64,000 nt of DNA. Origin: Idiomarina abyssalis (GTDB lineage: Bacteria > Pseudomonadota > Gammaproteobacteria > Enterobacterales > Alteromonadaceae). The notes beneath the pieces are model-generated. The model was not told the DNA's origin, searched no databases, and saw only the letters and a list, made by a program, of their open reading frames with translations. A program made the position numbers and the translations under genes. Of the stretch, positions 57,311 through 64,000 are shown piece by piece. The stretch spans positions 124,001 to 188,000 of the forward strand of contig NZ_FPBE01000004.1 of the NCBI RefSeq assembly GCF_900116625.1, read 5' to 3'. Positions within the stretch are counted from its first letter, which is position 1. The number at the start of each line of letters is the position of its first letter.

Positions 57311-59160
57311 CTTACAACACGGAATCCAATGTAGTTGGAGTTAAAATCTGACGGAAGTTCCATTTTTGTCGAAACTCTTGCCAGACTCGGTGTAAAGTTC
57401 CAGGCGCCGCCCTTCACTACCACACCGTTATCGGTTTCAGTCCACTCCCAGACATTACCGACTGTATCGTACAGTCCCCAAGGGTTACGATGGAAGCTAG
57501 CGACTGGAGCCGGACGTTTGTTTGACCAATCTGTACCGCAGTTACGGCAGTTTGCTTTACCATAACCAACATCATTTCCCCACCAAAAATCTGTTTCAGA
57601 GCCGGCGCGCGCAGCGTATTCCCACTCGGCTTCTGTTGGAATGCTGTATTTAAAACCGCTCTTTTGAGTTAACCAGTCGGCGTATGCTTTAGCATCATTA
57701 TAACTCACACAAACAACCGGCGAGCTATCTGACTGCTTAAAACCCGGATTTTTCCAGCTTAGATTGTCGTTAAACTGAGGGCGGCCATTGCTAAGGCTTG
57801 CACATGTGCCTCGTTTCTCGGCATCAGTGACGTACGCAGTATCTTTTACGAAATTACTAAATTGCTCAACGGTTATTTCAGTGTCTGAAATACCTAAAGC
57901 CGTTGGAATTTCACGTGTTTCAGCAGGGCGTTCATTAGGCAAACCATTGCCTACTAGATCACCCATTTTAAATTTCCCGGCAGGGACAACGACTAATTCC
58001 GGGCCACGAACGTCACGGAATAGAATGTCCTGAATTTTCTCGCCACGAGTAAAAGAATACTCTGACTTCTCTAAATCAGCTCGAATAGAGGTTGCGTCTT
58101 TTAATACTATTTTCTCTGCATAAGCAGAGTATCCGTACTTAAGAACTTCAATTTGGTGTTCACCACCTGGCAACATCACTTCTAACGGTGTTGAGCCATA
58201 ACTTACGCCATCGATAACAACTTCATCATCATACACGTTCGAGCGTATGGTTAACGGGTGCATGACGGAGCTATCAACCGTTTCCTCATCACCCGCTTGC
58301 AGCTCCCCCGGCCGTTGCTCCGCCGCGCAGTAGCGCATATCAACATTCAGCAGAGTACATGCCTGACTTTGCGGCAGCTGCCCTCTCAGTTCCACAGCAA
58401 GTTTGACGCCATAATTACCAGCACCACTGAAGCCATTGCTAACGGTTTTTGAACCTAAGATTTGAACGTTCGGGCTCGCTTTTTCAATATTTTCACGTGC
58501 CAGCGACGATTCACTTAAGCCATCTAAAATTGTATTGAGATACTGTTTTGAGGCTTTTTGCTTCGCCATCAACTTACCGCGGTTCTCACACTGCGCCAAA
58601 GTTTCCTGACGATCACAGCTAATGGACTGGCTCACTTCCAGTTCACCCGTGCGGTTAAACTCGTTCTCTAACCGATCGACCCGAGCTAAGTTACGCTGTT
58701 CTTTTAAGGTTTCAATTTCATTAATTAGGCTGTGCTTACTAACACGCGCTTCTTCAACTTCACGCGCCTTTTCATTCACCAGGCTAACCTGCTGCTTAAT
58801 GTCCGCTTTATTTTGCTGGTGAGCCATGACCGCTTGCTTATATGCTTCCTGAGCGCCAGCAATATCAATTGTGGGGTCTTCTACCAAACGCTGATAGCGG
58901 TCATTCATTTCCGCTAAAGCCGATTCGCGCTTTGACTCCAGTTCGCTATTGCGTTCACGCAAGTTTTGTAGCTTTTCACGCAGCTCACGCTCTTCTTGTT
59001 GAAGCGTATTAACGGTGCCAGAAAAGTTCTCAAAGTCGCTCTCTAGAGTCGAAATTTGGTTAGCAATTTCTTCGACAGTCATCTCCTGCTGAGCAAGAGC
59101 CGTCGAGGCGAATGTCAATGTAGAGGCCATTACTAGGGCCAGTCGAGCCAATCGCATCAT
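57301..59160 (-). CDS. Exported coiled-coil/PEGA/SUMF1-domain protein
   Basis: Predicted periplasmic or envelope protein of 619 residues; I do not recognise a named gene. A signal peptide (about 1-24, ending STALAQ) is followed by a long coiled coil (about 30-170), a middle region with four or more cysteines, a PEGA domain (about 305-365, VVIDGVSYGSTPLEVMLPGG) and a C-terminal formylglycine-generating-enzyme-like (SUMF1) domain (about 385-619, with IPTEAEWEYAARAG, VGNVWEW and VVKGGAWN). The two cysteines of catalytic FGE, expected after GG-x-W, are absent, so a structural or binding role is more likely. Two ATGs (59160, 59157) follow GGGA. It lies between mshQ and mreB, with its own terminator. 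Confidence 0.88.
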   Translation of the reverse strand: MMRLARLALVMASTLTFASTALAQQEMTVEEIANQISTLESDFENFSGTVNTLQQEERELREKLQNLRERNSELESKRESALAEMNDRYQRLVEDPTIDIAGAQEAYKQAVMAHQQNKADIKQQVSLVNEKAREVEEARVSKHSLINEIETLKEQRNLARVDRLENEFNRTGELEVSQSISCDRQETLAQCENRGKLMAKQKASKQYLNTILDGLSESSLARENIEKASPNVQILGSKTVSNGFSGAGNYGVKLAVELRGQLPQSQACTLLNVDMRYCAAEQRPGELQAGDEETVDSSVMHPLTIRSNVYDDEVVIDGVSYGSTPLEVMLPGGEHQIEVLKYGYSAYAEKIVLKDATSIRADLEKSEYSFTRGEKIQDILFRDVRGPELVVVPAGKFKMGDLVGNGLPNERPAETREIPTALGISDTEITVEQFSNFVKDTAYVTDAEKRGTCASLSNGRPQFNDNLSWKNPGFKQSDSSPVVCVSYNDAKAYADWLTQKSGFKYSIPTEAEWEYAARAGSETDFWWGNDVGYGKANCRNCGTDWSNKRPAPVASFHRNPWGLYDTVGNVWEWTETDNGVVVKGGAWNFTPSLARVSTKMELPSDFNSNYIGFRVVRAQ

Positions 59161-59358
59161 GTTCCCATTCCAAGCTTGAAAAAATAACAAAGCGGCGTAA
59201 AAGCCAAAGCTGTAATCGCGCTATAGTTATTGTAATAATATTGAACGTTCGTCAACGTCGCGCATTTTTCGTTTAAACTCTGCTTTATGCTATTTGCTTG
59301 TCAACAAAAGAGCAAGAGGCATTGTCATCGAATTGTCGATTATTCATCATAAATGACT

Positions 59359-62300
59359 CTACCAGCCTACTTCACGCCAGTAAATTTGGCGATCGCTGCC
59401 GCGATAAATACCGAATGTGCCCTCGGCTTGCGGGTTTTCATCAAAGTCGCCATCTCCTGACCAGTCATACTGTAAATATGCAGGCACTTGAGCCTCAAAA
59501 AGAAACGAGTAGGGCTCACTTTCTTGCTCCGATACCCAACGGAATAACTCGTTAATATCAACATCTGAGGGGTTCAGTAACCCATCCCTGACGCTAAGTT
59601 CGGCCGGCGTTGTTTCTAACGCCGGGTACGGTCCGGCTGTTAGGTCGTCGCGCAATTGAATGTCTGCGCGAGAAAATGTCGAGCAAGCATCCTTTTCATT
59701 TGTAACAAAGCTTTCGCCCTGCCAATATTCAACAGCTCCGGCAACTGGCATGACATCGCCCATACCCGCGTACGTATCTTGCAGGTTAACACGACCATAA
59801 TATAGAGAGGAACTATCCAACCGGGCGGCCCCGTTCATTGCAGGTAGCTCACTATTTTCGAGTACCGAGTAGAAATTACCATCTTCTTGATCGTCGAGTT
59901 GCCATCCCAGTATGTAATTTTCATATGGACCATCGGGCTGCTGTGACAATAACCGGGACACAGTCACACTAGCGGAGCCTATAAATTGGCCGATGCCATT
60001 GTCCCATTGCCAGTCATTTGCCGGGTTTTCAGATACTGAATGTTCAGATAACGGCTCTGCCAGACCACTCTGGTCATCATAGGCATAAAACAGAGGTATG
60101 GCCTTCGCGAGCGAGCCATCATAATTTGCCGTTACTGCGCCGCCAGCATTAACCGCTCTTGCTGACAGTTCAATCAACTGCGGTTGCCCCATGTAATAAA
60201 AATCTGTGCAAGTACCGGCAAATCCCGCGGTCAATGGCTCAAACGCGAAAGGAATGAAGCGACCAATGTTATGATCAGTGATAACCGTTCCTGTGCCAAG
60301 ATAATCTTGGTCCGCAATTTGAGCAGTAACTCTAGCATTGCCGACTTCGGTATAAGCCACTGTCGTATTATCAAAGCGAATCGATCCGATATCCTGCGCT
60401 ATGAAGTTGCCGGCATTCTCTATATTACCATCATTCTCTGAAGGCAAAACTGCATCTGCGATACTCGCTATATTCAGTGTCTCCTGTGGAGTTTCACGAC
60501 CAAAATTCGGCGTTACCTCGCCACCCGCATTAACCGCTTGCAACGACATCGAGAACGCCTCGCCCGCCTTCGCCAGAATATCACCACTATAATTGCTCAC
60601 GGTTTGTAGCGAGATTTCAGCCGGTTTATAGACAAAGTCGTTCGACACACCTTCAATCACTTTGCCATTAGGCAGTTGAGCTTTTGCGTGTAACTTCACC
60701 TGGCCAGCATCACCGTATTGAACCGTAAATAGATCCTCTCCATCAACAAAGTCTGTTACAACAGCTGTCCATCCTTCAACAACACCGCTGCCATTCTCTT
60801 CTAGTTCGTCGATTTGAGTGTTATCAACTGTCATTTGTGCATAAGGAAACTGAGTAAAGTCGCTACAGCTGCCTGGATTTACGCAATACATTCCCATATC
60901 GACTTCATTTACCTGTTCGGCCACGACTTCACAGGCCTTAGTTTCATCATTAAGTCGAACAACGGAAAGCGTACTGGAGAATGGCACTCCCGCAACCTGA
61001 TTTGGAATCGCTCCAAACTTAAGACCGGTATCACTAAAGGTTATCTCACAATTTGAAGTTAAATTGCCATTAACGTAACACTGCGTCGGGTTCAAAGCTC
61101 CTGGCGTTGTTTGAATATCATCAACGGCTAGCGTGTAGTCACCCGCTTCTAACTGGCTTAACTCAACATTTGCCGTAGGTGCTACTACAACTGGGTTCGG
61201 GCTCCACTGCCCCGCACTCTGAGAAAGGTAGACCGTGCTGCTAACAGGTGAATAACTTGAACATGACTCATCCGCACATGCTTCGATAGTCACTTCCGTA
61301 GCTTCACAAGTTAATGCCGGGCTTGTATAGGACAACCGATAATGATCAGGCACTACAACCGGAGGCTCTGTATTGCCAGCTTCACAAAAATTGCCGCCAT
61401 CCAGAGGTTCATCAGGGGCTCCATACGCTATTGTTGGCGAGAAAAACCCCGGAAAACCAAAAGAACTGGCCTGGCCTGCCAAACTCAGCGCCCCGCTAAC
61501 CTCACTTCTGTTCCAGGGGAAAATACTTTCTTCGAAATACAAATTACCCTGAACATAAATATAACCGTTAATTTCTACGTCTTTTTCTAAATATAAATCA
61601 CCCGTCACAACCAGAATCAGTTCATCTGCGCTGCCACCGATATTAATCCGACGGCCGGACTGTATGGTTAAATCACCATCAATATAAACCCGCGACGTCT
61701 GCCCGTTTGTTGAGTAGTTTGCGCCAACATCACTAAAATCACCAACTCGCAAATAATCTATAGGCTGTAGCGTTCCCGGCAATTGAGAGTTCAAATCTCG
61801 GTCTGGCAAGTCAAAAGGCAAAGGTACGCTATTGGCCGGGCTGAACCCTTGCGGCCATACTGCCGAACATTGAGGGCGGGTGTTCGCACATGGCCGTGTT
61901 TGGTAATACAGAACTGCAGCAGTTGTCGGCGTGAAAACTCCGTCACTCAAGTAGACTTCATCAATTTCTCCACGAAAGCTATTTTGTGAACTGCCCTGAC
62001 CACCGATATAAAGGGTCGGTGTTGCTCTATCGTTAAGTCTCGTGTCGCCGGAGTAAGAGTTGGTATCGAACAGTTCACCGTCAATATACAAATAAAGAAC
62101 GTTATTGTCGGCATTGTAGCTCGCCACTATATGATGCCACTGGTCATCAAATAAATTACTCTGACCATTAAAGGCATTTCCCGCTTCAATTGTCAGCAGG
62201 TCACCATTTCTTTTACGTACTTCAAAGTATAATCCGCCGCCGTCGCTATCATCCTGCCGGTAGACTTCAAAACGCCCAGCATCTGTCTCTGTCGTGCCTT

Positions 62301-63186
62301 CCCCGAGCAGTAACAACGTCTGGTAGCTGTCGCTCGGGTTTTGTAACTCCGAGTCACCTTTAAACCAAAAAGCAACGGAAATGGTATTTGACTCCAGTGT
62401 CTGGTCGACACCCGGAACGCGCACCCGGTTGTCGCCATTGAAGCGACCATAACGGCAAGTACTCTCATCGTTTAAGGTTCTCGCGGGGTTAAAACCTGAC
62501 GTAAACGCATTGCTTAACGCAATACCGTCATAAGAGTATGGTGAGCTATCGGCAACTTCTCCGGATGTACCACCCCACTGTAATTCATCAAACTGCCAGT
62601 AACCTATTGGATCGGGTAGGGTCTGCTGGCAGTCGCCTACGTTACCGGGGGTATTGCAAGTTTCGCCTTCAATCGTACCGCTATTATTAATTACCGGCGC
62701 GTTCACATCACCCGTTACTGTACTTCCGGAGCCTATTGTTACCGTCCCTGCGCTACTAAGGTCACCTTCAACCGTTACGTTGTCCCCTAACGTTATATCC
62801 CCACTTGAACTAATATCTCCGGTCACCGTGGTGCCGTCGCTTATGACGATGTCACCGTCACTGTCGAAGGACGCATTCACCGAACTGTTTTCACCAATAG
62901 TAGTTTGCCCTCCCGATAAAAACTGCATATCCAGAGACGGGCCTTTACTGTTAATTTGAACTCCGTCAGCGAAGTCAATGGCCTCAACGATAATAACAAC
63001 GCCTTCATTGCCGGTGATTTCAATTTGATCGCCACTGTTGAGTGTTAAGGTTCCGCAGGTGTAAGTCGTTCCATTTTGCGTACAGCCCGGCAGACTTTGG
63101 TTCGGCAAGTTGTACTTTTTGGCGTCGGCACTTACCGTGACCAGAAGACACGCAACGGCTAGTAAAAATAAATAGCGAGCTTTCAT
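59359..63186 (-). CDS. mshQ: MSHA pilus-associated giant protein MshQ
   Basis: A 1275-residue exported protein at the mshQ position (mshO-mshP-mshQ, then mreB as in Vibrio cholerae). A signal peptide (about 1-22) precedes a bactofilin-like repeat region (about 95-175, strings such as GDITLGDNVTVEGDLSS), a LamG/concanavalin-like domain (about 194-430, IGYWQFDE to EIDEVYLSDG), a second short polymer-like stretch (about 500-555) and a DUF6701-type C-terminal half (about 612-1275) rich in cysteine. MshQ homologues are thought to be minor pilus or tip adhesin components; binding to glycans by the LamG part is inference. It lies 2 bp after mshP. I see no clear terminator in the roughly 170 bp to the next gene. 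Confidence 0.85.
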   Translation of the reverse strand: MKARYLFLLAVACLLVTVSADAKKYNLPNQSLPGCTQNGTTYTCGTLTLNSGDQIEITGNEGVVIIVEAIDFADGVQINSKGPSLDMQFLSGGQTTIGENSSVNASFDSDGDIVISDGTTVTGDISSSGDITLGDNVTVEGDLSSAGTVTIGSGSTVTGDVNAPVINNSGTIEGETCNTPGNVGDCQQTLPDPIGYWQFDELQWGGTSGEVADSSPYSYDGIALSNAFTSGFNPARTLNDESTCRYGRFNGDNRVRVPGVDQTLESNTISVAFWFKGDSELQNPSDSYQTLLLLGEGTTETDAGRFEVYRQDDSDGGGLYFEVRKRNGDLLTIEAGNAFNGQSNLFDDQWHHIVASYNADNNVLYLYIDGELFDTNSYSGDTRLNDRATPTLYIGGQGSSQNSFRGEIDEVYLSDGVFTPTTAAVLYYQTRPCANTRPQCSAVWPQGFSPANSVPLPFDLPDRDLNSQLPGTLQPIDYLRVGDFSDVGANYSTNGQTSRVYIDGDLTIQSGRRINIGGSADELILVVTGDLYLEKDVEINGYIYVQGNLYFEESIFPWNRSEVSGALSLAGQASSFGFPGFFSPTIAYGAPDEPLDGGNFCEAGNTEPPVVVPDHYRLSYTSPALTCEATEVTIEACADESCSSYSPVSSTVYLSQSAGQWSPNPVVVAPTANVELSQLEAGDYTLAVDDIQTTPGALNPTQCYVNGNLTSNCEITFSDTGLKFGAIPNQVAGVPFSSTLSVVRLNDETKACEVVAEQVNEVDMGMYCVNPGSCSDFTQFPYAQMTVDNTQIDELEENGSGVVEGWTAVVTDFVDGEDLFTVQYGDAGQVKLHAKAQLPNGKVIEGVSNDFVYKPAEISLQTVSNYSGDILAKAGEAFSMSLQAVNAGGEVTPNFGRETPQETLNIASIADAVLPSENDGNIENAGNFIAQDIGSIRFDNTTVAYTEVGNARVTAQIADQDYLGTGTVITDHNIGRFIPFAFEPLTAGFAGTCTDFYYMGQPQLIELSARAVNAGGAVTANYDGSLAKAIPLFYAYDDQSGLAEPLSEHSVSENPANDWQWDNGIGQFIGSASVTVSRLLSQQPDGPYENYILGWQLDDQEDGNFYSVLENSELPAMNGAARLDSSSLYYGRVNLQDTYAGMGDVMPVAGAVEYWQGESFVTNEKDACSTFSRADIQLRDDLTAGPYPALETTPAELSVRDGLLNPSDVDINELFRWVSEQESEPYSFLFEAQVPAYLQYDWSGDGDFDENPQAEGTFGIYRGSDRQIYWREVGW

Positions 63187-63188
63187 TT

Positions 63189-63635
63189 TTAATTCCCCAC
63201 TCGCGTTTCTATTTGCAGCTGCCTTGATGCTCGTTGCGAGCCAGCTTCACAAACCGCGGTTGATGTCACCACAAGATGAGTAAAGGTCTCGCTATCAGCA
63301 TCTGTGTAATTCTGACTATCGCAACTTATGGCTGCGTTACACTGCTGAAGGCTCTGGTTACCTGCGAAGCTGTAACTGGTGCCATCAAAGCTGCAGTTGG
63401 TAACAGGGTCATTATTTAATGGATAGACTTCCAACATGGCTTGCTCCAGCCCCGACTGCGCAGCTAAATAACTACGCGCTCCCAGCACTTCGGTAACCAC
63501 ACTTTCTGAGGTCGTCCTCAGCAGACTGGATAACACAGCTACCAGACCTCCGAGCACAACAATAACGAACACCGCAATAACTAAGGTATTCCCTCGCTGT
63601 TTACCGAGTTGTCGTTGCTGTCTGTTATGGCGCAT
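63189..63635 (-). CDS. mshP: MSHA biogenesis minor pilin-like protein MshP
   Basis: A 148-residue PilX-like protein with a basic leader (about 1-15), then GNTLVIAVFVIVVLGG, a hydrophobic segment resembling type IV minor pilins of the MshP/PilX group, and a disulfide-rich C-terminal part with five cysteines. I start at the ATG at 63635, with GAGGTG upstream at somewhat long spacing; a GTG at 63653 is in frame. It overlaps mshO by 11 bp. Assignment uses sequence features and the position between mshO and mshQ. Confidence 0.82.
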   Translation of the reverse strand: MRHNRQQRQLGKQRGNTLVIAVFVIVVLGGLVAVLSSLLRTTSESVVTEVLGARSYLAAQSGLEQAMLEVYPLNNDPVTNCSFDGTSYSFAGNQSLQQCNAAISCDSQNYTDADSETFTHLVVTSTAVCEAGSQRASRQLQIETRVGN

Positions 63636-64000
63636 TAGGGATGTGCACCTCACGGTAATAAAATACTTGTTCTTCAGCGGCTTCGCCGAATTGAAGTTGC
63701 AGAGTAATGATATTATTACTTTGCTGGTTATTCGCTTCTACGTCAAAAACAGCGGTACTCATGTTAATGTCTTGCGCAATTAGGTTTTCAGGTGCAAAAC
63801 CACCTGAGGGTATTGGTTGCGTTTGCTGCCAACCATAGCCGCTCACCCTATATAAGTTACCCGCATTTAAACAGAAGCTGACCGGAGGGCTGCCAATATA
63901 AGCTCTTTGCAGTGGCGACTCCTTCGCGAACTGACTTGATGACTCTAAAGGCAGAGTATTCTCAAAGCTGGTAGACACATAGCCACTTGCTAGCTCTGCA
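63625..64000 (-). CDS. mshO: MSHA biogenesis protein MshO (C-terminal fragment)
   Basis: The reading frame is open to the window edge: codons before 63978 read AELASGY and continue into VSTSFENTL, so the visible 125 codons are the end of a larger gene. The text contains YRVSGYGWQQTQPIPSGGFAP and QLQFGEAAEEQVFYYREVHIPN (parts), which fits the C-terminus of a PilW/MshO-type minor pilin. Position upstream of mshP-mshQ supports this. The pilin-like N-terminus lies outside the window. Confidence 0.75.
   Translation of the reverse strand, partial: AELASGYVSTSFENTLPLESSSQFAKESPLQRAYIGSPPVSFCLNAGNLYRVSGYGWQQTQPIPSGGFAPENLIAQDINMSTAVFDVEANNQQSNNIITLQLQFGEAAEEQVFYYREVHIPNAP

Noticed and set aside
59191-59358. 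Search for a promoter or terminator between mshQ and the SUMF1-domain gene
   Set aside because: There is a TTGACG and AT-rich sequence on the minus strand but no -10 box at acceptable spacing, and no hairpin with a T tract.
59298-59555. Plus-strand open frame of 85 codons at the end of mshQ
   Set aside because: It is mostly antisense to mshQ, has no recognisable domain and no support for expression.

Overview
The window is a chromosomal segment of a Gram-negative, aerobic gammaproteobacterium. Gene content and order (MSHA pilus genes next to mreBCD, rnpB between rsmI and mraZ, an sspAB-petABC-rpsI-rplM-zapE block) and the protein sequences fit a marine Alteromonadales member. Idiomarina is my best guess at genus, from memory of protein similarity only. 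Coding density is very high, I saw no insertion sequence, phage or CRISPR, and nearly every gene is recognisable.

Layout. (1) 1-15007, minus strand: the division and cell wall (dcw) cluster in classical order mraZ-rsmH-ftsL-ftsI-murE-murF-mraY-murD-ftsW-murG-murC-ddlB-ftsQ-ftsA, mostly translationally coupled; ftsA runs off the left edge. The mraZ leader carries a promoter, three phased MraZ-type repeats, a consensus DnaA box and three GATC sites. (2) 15231-22019: a CHASE-GGDEF-EAL cyclic-di-GMP protein, the RNase P RNA with its own promoter, rsmI, and lpoA-yraN-diaA-dolP. (3) 22032-28144, minus: sspB, sspA, the cytochrome bc1 operon petABC, rpsI-rplM and zapE; zapG, degQ and degS follow on plus. 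(4) 31279-36553, minus: mlaFEDCB-ibaG-murA (phospholipid transport and first step of peptidoglycan synthesis) and a TetR-type regulator. (5) 36710-44785, plus: kdsD-kdsC-lptC-lptA-lptB-rpoN-hpf-ptsN-rapZ-npr-mgtE, joining Kdo and LPS export with sigma-54 and the nitrogen PTS. (6) 44797-57241: pmbA, yjgA/darP, tldD, a nitrilase-type amidase, yhdP, rng, maf, mreD, mreC, mreB. (7) 57301-64000, minus: a coiled-coil/PEGA/SUMF1 exported protein, then mshQ, mshP and the end of mshO.

The common theme is envelope growth: peptidoglycan precursors and septation (dcw), elongation (mreBCD, lpoA), outer membrane lipids (mla, lpt, kds, yhdP), envelope proteolysis (degQ, degS) and surface pili (msh). Least explained are the SUMF1-domain protein between msh and mre, the large MshQ, the TetR regulator with a candidate operator in the kdsD promoter, an eroded DiaA, and the DnaA/GATC arrangement upstream of mraZ. 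I found no convincing wholly new system; these are the best leads.
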